Positions 42,343-54,336 of a stretch of 64,000 nucleotides of DNA are shown here, piece by piece. This DNA is from Agapanthus africanus (taxonomy: Eukaryota; Streptophyta; Magnoliopsida; Asparagales; Amaryllidaceae). The translations under genes were made by a program, and so were the position numbers. The number at the start of each line of letters is the position of its first letter. Within the stretch, counting starts at the first letter, position 1. Below the pieces are notes generated by a model. The model was not told where the DNA came from. It worked only from the letters and a program-made list of their open reading frames with translations, and searched no databases. The DNA lies in the NCBI GenBank assembly GCA_030015575.1, contig CM057338.1, forward strand, positions 131,093,546 through 131,157,545, in the 5' to 3' direction.

Positions 42343-45300
42343 AAAGCCAGGACACAGGAACTGAAGCAGGTTGCAGCTTCAGCTTCAGGTGTGTATGTTA
42401 TTGAAAACTGTCTTTCTATAAACTCTACTTCCTGGGTATTGGATACCGGATCAGGATCTCATATCTGTAATTCTTTGCAGGCGTTGAGAAACCGTAGGTT
42501 TTTGAAGGAAGGTGACATGACCCTCAGAGTTGCGAACGGAGCTAGCATGAATGCTAAAGCCGTGGGGGACTATCACCTAGGAATGTCAGATGGACATGTT
42601 TTGGTTTTGCGTAATTGCTTTTTTGTACCCAACGCAACTTGTAATATCATTTCTGTATCTTTGGTTTCTAAAGAAGGTTATGAATTTGCGTTTGTAAGTA
42701 ATGTTGTTAACATTCACCTTAATCAAGTTCTGATTGGGTCAGGTACATTGAGCAATGGTATATACGTATTAAACCAACCACAGATTTTCAATGTCCAGAA
42801 TACACACAAAAGAAAGTCACCAGATATTAATCAGACTTTCTTATGGCATTGTAGACTGGGTCACATCAATGAGAGAAGGTTGACTAAGTTACATACAGAA
42901 GGATATTTGGATCCGTTCGAATATCAATCATATGCCACTTGTCAATCCTGTCTCAAAGGAAAGATGACAAAGACTCCGTTCACTGGACACGGAGTAAGAG
43001 CGAGCGAGCTCTTGGGACTCGTACACAGCGACGTGTGCGGTCCAATGTCTACACATGCACGAAGCGGTTATTCTTACTTCATTACTTTTACGGATGATTT
43101 TTCAAGATACGGTTATGTCTTCTTAATGAAACATAAGTCAGAATCTTTTGAAAAGTTCCAGGAATTTAAGAATGAAGTAGAAAAACAGACCGGCAAAAGT
43201 ATCAAGATTCTAAGATCGGATCGAGGTGGAGAATACTTAAGTGCCGAGTTCCTGAATTACTTAAAAGAGAATGGGATTCTCTCTCAGCTTACTCCTCCAT
43301 ACACTCCGCAACACAACGGTGTATCGGAGAGACGGAACCGAACCCTATTGGATATGGTACGGTCCATGATGAGTAACGCTGAGTTACCGCGATCATTCTG
43401 GGGGTATGCACTAGAATCAGCTGCGTACCTTTTGAACCGAGTTCCTACTAAGACTGTGCCTACTACACCATATGAGATGTGGTGTGGGAAGAGACCCCAT
43501 CTCAGTCACATCAAGACTTGGGGATGTCCAGCTTTTGTTAAAAAGCAGCATGCGGACAAGCTCGAGGCACGCTCAGTACAGTGTAAGTTCGTGGGATATC
43601 CAAAGAACTCCAAGGGATATTTCTTCTACTGTGAAGAGGAACAAAAAGTCCTTGTTTCTCGTCATGCCTACTTCTTGGAAACTGAGTTTTTGGAAAACCA
43701 GATAAGTGGGAGCACAGTAGAACTGGAAGAAATTCCAGAACCACGGACTATTACTGAAAGCTTAGTGGAACCAGAGGGTTCAAATGAACAGGACATTCCT
43801 ATGCCGCTCCGTAGAAGTAGTAGGCAGTCTCATCCGCCCGAGAGATACTACGGTTTTCTCATAGACGGGGATAGAGAGGATTGCATCATAGACTATGATG
43901 AGCCTACTAGCTTCCAGCAGGCCGTTCAGAGCATTGACTCGGTAAAATGGCTGGATGCAATGCGGACCGAAATGGAGTCCATGTACACCAACAAAGTATG
44001 GACGTTGGACATTGCTCCAGACGGGGTAAAACCCGTAGGATGCAAGTGGATCTTCAAAAGGAAGATTGGTGTAGATGGACAGGTTGAGACCTATAAAGCT
44101 AGACTTGTAGCAAAGGGTTTCCGTCAAAGACCTGGCTTGGACTTCGACGAAACCTTTTCTCCAGTGGCTATGCTGAAATCCATTCGGATCCTTCTTGCCA
44201 TTGCTGCCTTCCACGATTATGAGATTTGGCAGATGGACGTAAAAACCGCTTTTCTAAATGGAAATTTAGAGGAGTGTGTCTATATGGATCAGCCAGAGGG
44301 TTTCATTCAGAGTGGGAGCAGCGGAAAGGTGTGCAAGTTGCTTAAGTCCATCTATGGACTAAAGCAGGCATCGCGGAGTTGGAACATCTGTTTTGATGAG
44401 ACGGTCAAGGAATTTGACTTTATCAAAAATCCAGATGAACCGTGCATCTATAGTAGATTTGTAGCGAGAACTGTGGTATTCCTTGTTTTATACGTGGATG
44501 ACATTCTCTTAATAGGAAATGACATTCCTATGCTACAATCTGTCAAGGGTTTCTTGTCACACAGGTTCTCCATGAAAGACCTGGGTGATGCCTCTTACAT
44601 CCTGGGGATCCGGATCCATCGTGATAGATCCAAGAGGATATTAGGACTTTCACAGTCCAGGTACATCGACACCGTACTGAAAAGATTCAGTATGGAAGAT
44701 TCCAAGCGCGGTAACCTACCGGCTTGTCACGGGATCACCCTCTCTAAAGAGATGTCTCCCAAGACTGATTTGGAGAGGGATCGCATGTCTATTATACCCT
44801 ATGCTTCTGCGGTAGGCTCTATAATGTATGCGATGTTGTGTACCAGACCGGATGTAGCTTATGCACTGAGTGTAGTAAGCCGGTATCAGTCAAACCCTGG
44901 GGAGAAACATTGGATAGCGGTAAAGAACATTCTCAAGTACCTGAGGAGGACTAAGGAGATGTTCTTGGTGTATGGCGGAAAAGACCTCCAGATTGAGGCC
45001 TTTGCTGACTCCAGCTTCCAGAGTGACAAGGATGATTCCAAGTCCATGTCGGGTTTTGTCTTTACCCTCAACGGAGGGGCGGTGTGTTGGAAGAGTTCCA
45101 AACAGGAAACCGTTGCAGACTCGACTATGGAAGCGGAATACATCGCTGCATCTGATGCCGCAAAAGAAACTGTCTGGATAAGGAAGTTCTTAAAAGAACT
45201 TCAGGTGGTTCCGTCCATTGTTGACCCAGTACCTCTGTATTGCGACAACAACGGGGCTATAGCTTTAGCAAAGGAACCCAGGTCCCATCAGAGATCCAGG

Positions 45301-45477
45301 CACATCTTGAGGCGGTATCACCTGATCAGGGAGATCGTGGATCGCAAGGAGATCGAGGTTCGGAGGGTTGCTTCAGAAGAGAACACTGCAGATCCATTCA
45401 CCAAGGCCCTACCCCAGACTCAGTTCGAGCGGCTGATCGAGATGATAGGTCTTCGATACGCCAGTACATGGCCTTAG
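42343..45477 (+). CDS. Copia pol (protease, integrase, RT, RNase H), same frame as gag after a TAG
   Basis: About 1,044 codons are open. No natural ATG is near the start, so expression needs readthrough of the TAG or that codon is a mutation. Numbering from 42391: protease WVLDTGSGSHIC (residues 15-26); integrase zinc region WHCRLGH to CQSC (about 150-190); integrase triad D214, D277 and E313 with the usual 35-residue spacing; RT QMDVKTAFLNG (about 617) and YVDD at 701-704; RNase H CDNNGA to ADPFTKALP near the end. All key residues are present. It is followed by the polypurine tract. The product would cut the polyprotein, copy the RNA and integrate the cDNA. Confidence 0.94.
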   Translation, partial: KARTQELKQVAASASGVYVIENCLSINSTSWVLDTGSGSHICNSLQALRNRRFLKEGDMTLRVANGASMNAKAVGDYHLGMSDGHVLVLRNCFFVPNATCNIISVSLVSKEGYEFAFVSNVVNIHLNQVLIGSGTLSNGIYVLNQPQIFNVQNTHKRKSPDINQTFLWHCRLGHINERRLTKLHTEGYLDPFEYQSYATCQSCLKGKMTKTPFTGHGVRASELLGLVHSDVCGPMSTHARSGYSYFITFTDDFSRYGYVFLMKHKSESFEKFQEFKNEVEKQTGKSIKILRSDRGGEYLSAEFLNYLKENGILSQLTPPYTPQHNGVSERRNRTLLDMVRSMMSNAELPRSFWGYALESAAYLLNRVPTKTVPTTPYEMWCGKRPHLSHIKTWGCPAFVKKQHADKLEARSVQCKFVGYPKNSKGYFFYCEEEQKVLVSRHAYFLETEFLENQISGSTVELEEIPEPRTITESLVEPEGSNEQDIPMPLRRSSRQSHPPERYYGFLIDGDREDCIIDYDEPTSFQQAVQSIDSVKWLDAMRTEMESMYTNKVWTLDIAPDGVKPVGCKWIFKRKIGVDGQVETYKARLVAKGFRQRPGLDFDETFSPVAMLKSIRILLAIAAFHDYEIWQMDVKTAFLNGNLEECVYMDQPEGFIQSGSSGKVCKLLKSIYGLKQASRSWNICFDETVKEFDFIKNPDEPCIYSRFVARTVVFLVLYVDDILLIGNDIPMLQSVKGFLSHRFSMKDLGDASYILGIRIHRDRSKRILGLSQSRYIDTVLKRFSMEDSKRGNLPACHGITLSKEMSPKTDLERDRMSIIPYASAVGSIMYAMLCTRPDVAYALSVVSRYQSNPGEKHWIAVKNILKYLRRTKEMFLVYGGKDLQIEAFADSSFQSDKDDSKSMSGFVFTLNGGAVCWKSSKQETVADSTMEAEYIAASDAAKETVWIRKFLKELQVVPSIVDPVPLYCDNNGAIALAKEPRSHQRSRHILRRYHLIREIVDRKEIEVRRVASEENTADPFTKALPQTQFERLIEMIGLRYASTWP

Positions 45478-45480
45478 TGC

Positions 45481-45491
45481 AAGTGGGAGAT
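45481..45491 (+). other. Polypurine tract of the copia element
   Basis: AAGTGGGAGAT lies directly before the right LTR start TGTTAGTG and four bases after the pol stop codon. This is the normal compact arrangement in plant copia elements. Confidence 0.92.
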
Positions 45492-47566
45492 TGTTAGTGT
45501 ATATGCCCTAGAGGCCATTACTGTATCATACTAGTTTGTATATTACTTAATGGAAGCTTGGGATATTCACCTTGTATAAACAATCTTGCTCAATATAGTA
45601 GTATGCTACTTGGTTTGTTTCTACTTCAATGTGTACTTGTGTTTATTTCAGTATATCACTTATACGCATTAGTGGAGCCCTTAGGATCTTTGCTTGATTA
45701 CCAGCGTTGTGATGGCAGTCACACTAGTGGGGGCTGGGTAATCTATAGGCACATCCTTATACAGGTCCCTAGTCGTAGGACTATCGAGACAGGGCATCGA
45801 TACTCCGGAGTAGACTAGCGTATGCGCTTCTCATCCCAGTGTGGGAGATGGTCTGTCCCACAGCCATCAGTACGTCGTACTGGAGATAGTATACGGGTGC
45901 TCGTTGGGTTACGAGTACACTGGACAGGACTCGTCGGGAACTGACAGGTTGGTATTATACCTATCGTCAGTTATCAGTTCCCAGGTGACATGAGTACAGC
46001 TTAGTCCGCTGACTTGACACTGACACTTCGCCTCGAGTGTGTTCCCACTGCACTTTGATCACTACCCTACCACGGCTCAAAGGAGTCGTGCAAACAGGTG
46101 GTGGTTGGGTGCAGTCCCGAAGCACTTGGAGGCAGTGACGGTTAGACAGGATTCGTCTCTCCCGGTATTGGGGGTTGACATCGCGCTGTGTCTAGGAGAG
46201 CCATTACACGAGTAGTCCCTGGCCAGGGCAAGCGAGATATACTGGTAGGTTTCCAGTGTTATCTCAGGGTGTTTTGGGCTTCACTCCGACACGACTTGTA
46301 CCGCTATTGGGGGACTGACGTTTTACCGCCCCCTAGGTCCGCCATGCGATGTATCAGACGAACAGACCGGACTGTACGGAGAATGTCACATTCAGACTCA
46401 GTAGGAGTTCAGATGGGGTTTCACCTCGTCAGCCTTCTTGTCGGCATCTACCTGGGGACCGTTACGCACAGCTAGTGCCGCTTGCGGTCTGTGGTTAAAC
46501 CCACTGCCAACGTAGTGTCGAGTCTTTAGAGTCCCACACAGAGGGTATTCGCCTCTGGGCAAAACAGAGTAGAGGTCGCATGGTTTTGCGACAGGGTTCG
46601 TTCTCATCCGCGCACTTGTGCACGTTTGGAGTCCGGACGGATTATACTGGCAGGCTCTGGTTTGAGCCAGATACCGGTATATGTTTTGGGGGTTGCTTTT
46701 ATATCTTGGTATTCTTGTTCCTCGGAACGAGAATGCAGGTGTGTATGCACAGTTGCTTGAGGCAGAGAACGAGGTTTTTCATTAGGGTTTCGGATCGGGT
46801 GCGTATGCACAGTTGACAGTTATCTTTTTCCAAACCCTAATGGATTTATATATTATCTATTAATAATAGTAATTAAATAAGAATTATGTTATGGTTGTTT
46901 TTTGTTGACTTGTTGACCTTGGTTGACTTGTTGACCATTGACCACTTTCATGCCTTGAAAGTCTTCCTTGATTCATGCTTACACTTCATTTAAAGAAGCA
47001 TGATAGTGGTCATTCCAAAATTACCATCAACTATTCTTATTTCAATTATTATCATTTAGATAATTCATTTCTTTTGCAATATGGTTGCAAGAAAGAAATA
47101 ATTGAGCTCATTCTATCATAACCTCTCTCTCTCCTCATTTCATCTTCTTCTTCCTCTTGAAAAGAGAAACCTTCTTATGTGTTGAGAATCATTCTCTTTA
47201 GAAAGAAAAGCAAACCCTAATCTCTCTCTACTCATTCTAGGATGAAGGTTTAGCAAGCCGGAAACCCTAGTTCACTCAAAGATCGAGGAAGAGCCCAAAG
47301 TCGAACCTTCGAGGTGGATCCATCTTCGACGGGAGAAGGCGACGTAAAGAGAACCATCAACCTCTACAAGGTTTGAAGAAGAAGGAGTTCAAGTTTAGGT
47401 ATAACCATCTTCCATAGTAGCTAACTCTCTTTAGCTAGAATGCTAGTTTTAGTTTAGACAACGATCCCGACCAAGTTTAGTCCATGTTGCCTCTTGCGAT
47501 AAAAATTCGTTTTTTATACCGTTTCCGCCTCCCCGTAAGCACCGGGGGTCGCAATATGGACTTACA
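45492..47566 (+). mobile_element. Right LTR of the copia element
   Basis: It has the same length as the left LTR. Reading them side by side I find 8 differences, all transitions, and no indel. The LTR is followed by AGGTT and then by the 3' UTR of element 2. Confidence 0.97.
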
Positions 47567-47571
47567 AGGTT

Positions 47572-48720
47572 TAGGTCCCTATCACCTAAGGCTTTTCAAT
47601 TTTATGAGCCGTAAAGGTCCTATAAAAGCATTTTCTCCTTACGAGTCGAAAGGATCTCGTAGGTGTACTTTCTCCTTAGGAGTCGTGGGGACTCCCAAGT
47701 GTGTTTTTCCTTTGTGAGTCATAAGGATCCCACGAAGGTTTGTTCTCCTCATATATCGTGAGGACACATGAGTGGGTCTTTCCTAATGGAGCATTATTCC
47801 AAGGGCGGAGACCGGCCGCTGGACTGGTGATTGCGGTGGGGCATGGGTATGCTGAGAATTATTTGAGCCCGTGGATTGTATACGGTAGTCAAGTTGGGGA
47901 CTGACCGTAGGGCCGGGAGAATTTTGAGAAATTGGATTTTGTTTGGCGTCTGCATCGCTGCACTGGAATATGGTACCAAGAGCGACTCATCATTCGCTGT
48001 TTGGGGACTTGGAATTTGGATCTTGTTTGGCATCAGTATTGCTGCACTAGAATAATGCCATGAGCAACTCATCATTTGCCCCGGGAGGACTTGGGATTTG
48101 GTTTATGGGTCGGCATCAGCACCGCTAACACTGAAGCAAAATGCCAGGAGCGACTCATCATTTGTCGTTGCCCGTTGGGGAATGATGGCCTAGGAGACAG
48201 GTTTGGGTCCTTATCACTTAAGGCTTTTCAATTTTATGGGCCGTAAGGGTCTCATAAAAGCATTTTTTCCCTACGAGTTGAGAGGATCTCGCAGGAGTAT
48301 ATTCTCCTTAGGAATCGTGAGGATTCCTAAGTGTGTTGCCCCTTTGTGAGTCGTAAGGATCTCACGCAGGGATTTTCTCCTCACAAGGTCGAGAGGACTT
48401 TGCAAGTGTATTTTATCTCTTTTTACGAGTTTACGTCCTTTCGGATTTTCACAAACTCGCCGGCAGTCCTGCTGTTTTTACTCACGGAGCCCTTTCGGGT
48501 TTTCATCCGTGCCCATTTTGCTTGTGGACATACCGCATTTTATTTATTTTTTATTTTTATTTTTTTTTGTCGCTGGTGGGGCTTTAAAAGTAGTCTCACC
48601 GGCGAGATTTGGAGGAGATAGGGGTCGTTTGCGCCCATGGATTGTATACGGTTTTGCAGGATGTATGATCCAGACCGTAGGGCCGGTGTGCTCAATTCGC
48701 CTGCGACTTGGAGTACTCAC
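47572..48720 (-). other. 3' UTR of element 2, right part
   Basis: Continuation of 37023-37428. It contains the ACGAGTCGAAAGGATCTCG-type units (47600-47760 and 48230-48440) and three copies of the GCATCAG...GACTCATCATTTGC block (47950-48000, 48025-48075 and 48105-48165). TTTCGGGTTTTCA repeats lie near 48440 and 48495. The block at 48610-48700 (GTGGATTGTATACGG in a variant form) is shared with 3900-3960 of element X. Confidence 0.7.
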
Positions 48721-49873
48721 GCGTAGTATTTCTTGAGATATCGGTCGTTGATGGGTGGCATGGGCCTTTCTCCCTCGGCACTTATTAGTTGGTAGGATCC
48801 TCCGTCGAACACTTTCTCGATGACGTATGATCCTTCTCAGTTTGGCTCGAATTTTCCCTTAGCATGTCGATTTGGGATGATCGGTCTTTTGAGAACCAAC
48901 ACCAATTCGCCTTTCTCGAAAGCTCGGGGACAAGTCATCTTGTCATAGGCCCGTGACATTTGGGCTCGGTGCAGCTCCAGATTCTGCTGTACTGCAAGCC
49001 TCTTTTCTTCGAGGGCATTGAGCTCTTCAAGCCAAAGGATACGTATCCTTCCTCCGTCAACTCGTGCTGAACAGCCATTCCCAAGCTTGGAACTTCGACT
49101 TCGAGGGGGAGGACCGCCTCCACTCCGAAGAGCAATGAGTACGGAGTCGACTGAGTTGGAGTACGGTATGTGGTACGATATGCCCACAACGCCTCGTGAA
49201 GTTTGAGATTTCAGTCTCTCTTGTTGGCTAAAGCATTTTTCCTCAGGAGCTTGCATAGAGTCTTATTGAAGGCTTCGGCTAGCCCATTGGCTCTTGGATT
49301 ATAGATGGAGGAATATCTCCAGTCTATCTTGTGCTGAGTAGCGAACCTTGAGATTTTGAAGCTCTTGAACGAAGGCCCGTTATCAGAAATGATTCTTCTT
49401 GGCGTACCGAAGCGGTATAGAATATTATGCTGGAAGAATACCAGAATATCTTCTGTCTTGACTTCTTTTAGCGGGACAGTTTCAGCCCATCTGGAGAAGT
49501 AGTCTGTTGTAGCCAGTATGAACCGGTGGCCTCTAGATGACGAAGGATCAATTGGGCCAACTATGTCGGTTCCCCAGACTTTGAAGGGTCACGACGCCAC
49601 CGTAGGATGGAATGGATTGGGATGCTTGTGAATGAAATCACTATGAATTTGGCAGATATAACATTTCTTTGCATGCTCTCCGCAATCCCGTATCATGGTG
49701 GGCCAGTAATACCCAAGCCATTTAATTTGAAGTCGTATCTTGGGGCCAGATTGGTGAGCACCGCAAACGCCCGAGTAAACTTCTTTCATGACCCTTTGGG
49801 CTTCGGCCGATGACAGACACCTGAGCCAGAGTTGGTCATATGACCTGCGGTATAGCGTGTCATTTACAAACAC
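48721..49873 (-). pseudogene. Element 2 integrase
   Basis: Right to left: the zinc-binding region (GAHQSGPK to CYICQIH, 49589-49873) is followed by a stop near 49588. The catalytic core follows with GTDIVGP, SDNGPSF and NGLAEAFNK in one frame, so all three acidic residues are kept. Stops lie near 49216 and 48838, and the C-terminal part ends PMPPINDRYLKKYYA near 48727. Overlapping frames at 48837-49256 show two small frame changes. The gene is broken but its active site is better preserved than in element X. Confidence 0.82.
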
Positions 49874-49947
49874 ATATCGGAGAGCTCTCTTCTTCAGCCG
49901 AATCCTTGCAGGTTTTCCTTCAGGTAGCTTGCCGTATCGGAAGTACT

Positions 49948-50847
49948 CTATGAAGGGTTCTCTTCAATCGGGCTCATCTTGAACGATCGAAGCTTCTTCG
50001 GCGGGACTGCTTTTCTGTTCTGCGCTTTCCTCTTCTCGTAGAGAGACTGGGGGCATAATTTGCCAGCTCCTGACTGTGATTGGAATTTCGTCCATGTCAG
50101 GATCGCTAGCTCTTTAGCTAAGCGAGCGAGTATGTCGGATTTTCCGTTCAACGCTCTAGGGACTCTCATTAGTTCAATGTGAGTGAACCGTTTCATGAGT
50201 TCCACCACTCGGCTTCTGTACCAAGCTAACTCGGATTTGAATATCTTATAGTCTCCACTTACTTGGTTGACGACAAGCTGGGAATCACTGTAAACCTGTA
50301 GCCGGAGGATTTCCATTTCTATGGCGAGCTCTAGACCAGCTATTAGAGCTTCATACTCAACTTCATTATTTGTTCGAGGCTCGGTGAGAGCAAAAGAACG
50401 CCGTAGGGTTCCCATCGATGGCGTGATGAACACCAAATATTTGAAAGGATCCACTTTTGATATGAGGTGAAGCTCATGTGCCAATGTATAGTGTCTGAGC
50501 TTCGTTATCGCGAAGATTAATGCCAGGCAGTGTTTTTCGATAGGGGAGTAGTTGTTTTCTGCCCCCAGGAGAACTCGACTCAAATAGTAGAGGGCTCTCT
50601 CTTTCCCTTGATCATTCTCATGTGCCCATAGCGCGTCTAAGGAACCTTCAAGGGCGGTTGTGTACAGGATGAGGGGCTTTCCCTTGACCGGGGCGGTCAG
50701 CACCGGCGGATTCTGCAGGTATTGCTTGATTTCGTCCAGTGCGTTTTGGCATTTACGATCCCAGATGAACAGGGTTCCCTTCTTCATTAGATGACTGTAG
50801 GGGCGACATTTGCCGGAGAGATTGGTTATGAACCGTCGGATGTACAC
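49948..50847 (-). pseudogene. Element 2 RT thumb, RNase H and archaeal-type RNase H
   Basis: The frame starts [15 protein letters not shown] (RT thumb and connection). It carries a classical RNase H remnant with [17 protein letters not shown] and [14 protein letters not shown]. After an apparent internal deletion near [22 protein letters not shown] sequence, it carries the second RNase [21 protein letters not shown], then [16 protein letters not shown], then [16 protein letters not shown]. Compared with element X the segment holding YFDGAS is absent: VDPFKYLV joins directly to FITPSMGTL. The second RNase H is diagnostic of the Tat group. Confidence 0.8.
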
Positions 50848-50856
50848 GAGCTTCCC

Positions 50857-52116
50857 TTAGAGAGACCGCAGTTGCTTCAAAGTTCTTGGCAAAGGCATTT
50901 CCATGATCGCCTTAATCTTCGATGGGTCTATTTCGATGCCTCGGTATCGTACGATGAATCCTAAAAATTTACTTGAGGAGACTCCGAACGCGCATTTGAG
51001 AGGGTTCATCTTCAGGTCGTATTTCCGAAGGCGCTGGAAAACTATCTTCAGATGCTCCCAATGCTCTTCGCGCGATTTGCTTTTCACCACGAGATCATCG
51101 ATATAGCATTCAACGATTTCATGTATGAGTTCATCGAAAATCTTCGTCATGGCCCTCTGATAGGTAGCGCCAGCGTTCTTCAAGCCGAAAGGCATCACTT
51201 TGCAGCAGAATATGGCCAGCGGGGTCCAGAAAGCGGTATGCTTTTGGTCTTCGGAATGCATCTTTATTTGATTGTACCCTGATGTTCCGTCCATGAAGGA
51301 GAAGACTTCGTGAACGGACGTGTTGTCTATCATCAGCTCAGTGACCGGTACGGGAAAGTCATCCTTCGGACAAGCTTTGTTGAGGTCCTAAAAGTCCACG
51401 CAGATGCGCACCATCACATTCTTCTTCATCACTGGGACGATGTTGGCGATCCAGTCGGGGTACTGAACCTCTTGGATGAAACCAGAGTCGATTAGCTTCT
51501 TCACTTCGACGTTGATGCTCATTTCAAGTTCGAGCCGTATTCTTCTTGGTGCTTGTTTAACTGGCTTGATGTCCAGGGATATCGCCAATTTATGCACATC
51601 TATTTCTGGGTCTAGCCCCGGCATCTCGGAATAGTTCCATGCGAAGCAGTTTTTATACTGCATGAGTACGTCCTTTAGCATAGCTACCTGTTCTTTAGAA
51701 AGCAGCTCACTGAAGAATGTAGGCCGCGGGTCATTTGTCGTCCCCAAGTCGATTTTTCTCAGGTTGTCCGCAGTAGTGTGCATTCCATCTTCCAAATCTT
51801 TTGGCGCCGGTGGAAATTCTGAGATCAACTCATCTTCATCTTCGTTCTCGAAGCACCAGGAGAGTTCATCCATGTTCTCGGGCGCTCCTTCTTCTGACAG
51901 CGTTATCGCATGACAGGTACGAGATCGTTTCCAAGACCGATGTTGATCTGGTTCTACTCTCGCTATGTATGTTGCTTTTGGAACATGCTTCTGTGGTGGG
52001 GTTACCTTCCAACTGCTGGATAGAGCGAACCTGCCTTGTTGATATTGGTCTTCAACCCAGTTTTTGAATGTGAAGCAGTCTTCGAGAGGATGTCTATCGC
52101 TCGTTGATAGGAGCAA
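50857..52116 (-). pseudogene. Element 2 reverse transcriptase
   Basis: The frame 51388-52116 ends in the RT fingers (DWIANIVPVMKKN) after the pre-RT block MLKDVLMQYKNCFAWNYSEM. The frame 50857-51333 has the palm with MPFGLKNAGATYQRAM and the catalytic YIDD box (ECYIDDLVVKSK). It continues FLGFIVRYRGIEIDPSKI and ends at a TAG near 50857, just before the thumb. Only a few stops separate the parts, so the decay is milder than in element X. Confidence 0.83.
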
Positions 52117-52682
52117 TAGTCTGGGTGATGAACCTCACTTGCTTGTTCGGGATGCTTGGACTCCGGGAGGGTAATCATCTGATGTTTCACGACGAGGTTG
52201 AATATCTTCCTTGTCTTGTTTTGGGGAAAAGAATATGCTCGACCCATCTTCTTTATAAGAGACGGATCCCGGCTGCTCAATTCTCCATCGCGTAGCTTCT
52301 TGGACCCGCTTTGCCGCTGTCGGACATTTTTTCCATTCTTTAGTTTGTTTTTGCCTCCGCGTCGGGTCTTCTGTATGACGGGCTGGCGACGAAGGGCATC
52401 GTCATTCTCTGTAGCCTGCTGAAAGAGGCGTTGCATCTTGGCTTTCTTGTAAATGGCCATTTCACGGTTGTGGTCATCCCAGGCCTTTTGACCCGCTTCC
52501 CTTATTAGCTTGTCCATCTGTTCTTCAAACGACGGACTTGGCATTTTTACAGCAGGATCTCGTTTTGGTTCAATTGCAGTATTTTCTAACAGAGCATCTT
52601 CTTCTTCATCGAAATCATGTATAACGTAGTAGCCATGGAATCGCTCCCGTTTCTTGGATTGAACATATCCAAGTCCAATCAT
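52002..52682 (-). pseudogene. Element 2 extra module between protease and RT, with a third CX2HX4HX4C-type finger
   Basis: The frame runs from GLGYVQSKKRERFHGYYV through an acidic stretch and a basic coiled stretch (RLFQQATENDDALRRQP). It reaches a finger at about 52062-52130. The finger reads YCSYQRAI in one frame and HPLEDCFTFKNW in the next, so a one-base shift cuts it. The second half leads into QYQQGRFALSSSWKV and then RT. Element X has no such finger between protease and RT. It looks like a copy of the gag C-terminal module. Its role is unknown. Confidence 0.65.
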
Positions 52683-52871
52683 TTATATTCTCCCGTTGGG
52701 CAATTTTCGCTAAGTTCCAGGGACGTTCCAGATCCTGTTGTAGAATTGAGCTTGTCGAGCAGTTTGTTTGAAGGGTATGCCTTGGCGTCTCAACAGCCTT
52801 TTTAATCTTTCTGTGTAGTATCTGGGCAGACGGATGGGCTAGAGTCTGTCAAGTGCCAAATCGTAACCATG

Positions 52872-53980
52872 CTAGATTTCTTTGTCTACTTTGGTTTTCG
52901 CGGACCGATAAAAGAGGATCGCCTTTTCATCTTTTCGCCTGGGAGGGATGTAGAACGTCTGCAGCTCTTGCACGCTATATGTCTCAAGCGCGTCGAGTTC
53001 TTTGTAGTGCTGCCGTGGAACCATAGCGATCTGCAAACTCTGATCATCTCCAGTGAGGGCCTGCACCGATGGACGGACCGAGAACACTACGTTGACTTCA
53101 TCTTCAGAGTCACTGCCAAAGACCAGAATATGGATAGATGGTCCCGGGTTGCTGCATTAGGGCAGTCCTGAATAGACTATTTCTTCCTCTACCTCGGTAT
53201 TGCTTCCAAAGAACGGAATAGTGGTGATAGCTTTTTGCTTATTCTCCGGCTTATGGCATCTCTCTGTGTCTTCAAAGTCTGGCAGGAAGTATTTTGCATC
53301 CTCGTATTTACGGACTTCATTCACGGAGAACGGGTTTAGCTCCCCCGTTACGGTGTCCTCGAGACCATCCTTGAAATACTTCATACACTGATGTTGTGTA
53401 GAAGGGATGATGTTGTACTCGTGTAACCAAGGCCTGCCGAGCAAAGCGTTGTAGCAGGTCTTAGCGTCAATGACATGAAATTTGATGTCAGTGACGAGCA
53501 GCCCAAAGCGTAATGTCAGTATCACAGACCCGAGCGTCCGTGATGACTGGGAGTCGAACCCGGAGATAGTGATTTTATCCCAAGCGAGGTGCTGAACGCT
53601 CATGCAGATTTCTTTTAGCACTCTCACATTTAGGAGGTTGACAGAGGACCCGTTGTCAACTAAGATCTTCCCTATCTTGATGTCATGGCAGTATCCGGTG
53701 ACATACAAGGACGGTTGTGCTCACATGTTCCGAGGAGGAGATCTTCATCGCGAAAAGCGATGTCAGCTGTGTGCACTTCTTCCAGCTCGTCCTTCGTCTT
53801 TTCTTCGGCAAGAAAGGCTTGAAACTGCTCGGGCTCTTGTAGTGCCTTGATCAACGAATCTCTCACCTCTTTAGATAGCAGAAGGGCATCACGAATGCTC
53901 AGTTGCGAGGGTATCTTACTCAGGTGTGCCAGAACGTTGTAATCCACCTTGTTTTTCTTTGGCAGGTCCTTGGCTGCCAA
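52872..53980 (-). pseudogene. Element 2 protease region
   Basis: The frame 53672-53980 carries DYNVLAHLSKIPSQLSIRD and DEDLLLGTCEHNRP. After a small frame change, 53157-53708 begins YVTGYCHDIKIGKILVDNGS, the aspartic-protease motif (DNGS is common in Tat elements). It then has YNALLGRPWLHEYNIIPST. The next frame (52872-53087) holds KELDALETYSVQELQTFYIP, matching the KELDALPVSTVNQPQTFYIP-like part of element X. A stop near 53157 separates them. Confidence 0.78.
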
Positions 53981-54336
53981 CTCCTCGAGGACTCGATCAT
54001 CGAGGGTGATATCCTCAAGGACTTTTTCCTTCCCCTTATCTTTTCTGTTCGATCCCTTGTTTATGGGTCCGAGATTCTTTTCGGGCAGCGTACGATTGCA
54101 CAGCTGAGTATTCTCGCAGGTTTTCGTCTCTTCTGCTTCGGAGGTAGGTTCTTTGAAGAAAGGGCCGAGGGCTATTTCCTCGTTAGAATCGCTTCCGAAG
54201 GTGAGAACTTACGATATCCCAGAATCGACAATGTGACAGTTACCGGCAGTTCTTTTGTGTTCATCTGTCGCATTTTTCGCTGTCGACGAGCTTCACGCTT
54301 CATCCTCTTGAAATGTTGTCGGTGGGCGACATTTCC

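Larger units (their letters stand above)
37429..47566 (+). mobile_element. Complete Ty1/copia retrotransposon (Angela/Tork-like), 10,138 bp, young
   Basis: Two LTRs of 2,075 bp each (37429-39503 and 45492-47566) have TG...CA ends, a methionine-type primer-binding site and a polypurine tract. The domain order is gag, protease, integrase, RT, RNase H, that is integrase before RT as in copia. AGGTT flanks it. By eye the LTRs differ at 8 positions. The integrase core resembles BARE/Angela elements (GPMSTHARSGYSYFITFTDD), a lineage guess only. The single defect seen is an in-frame TAG between gag and pol. It sits in the 3' UTR of element 2. Confidence 0.97.
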
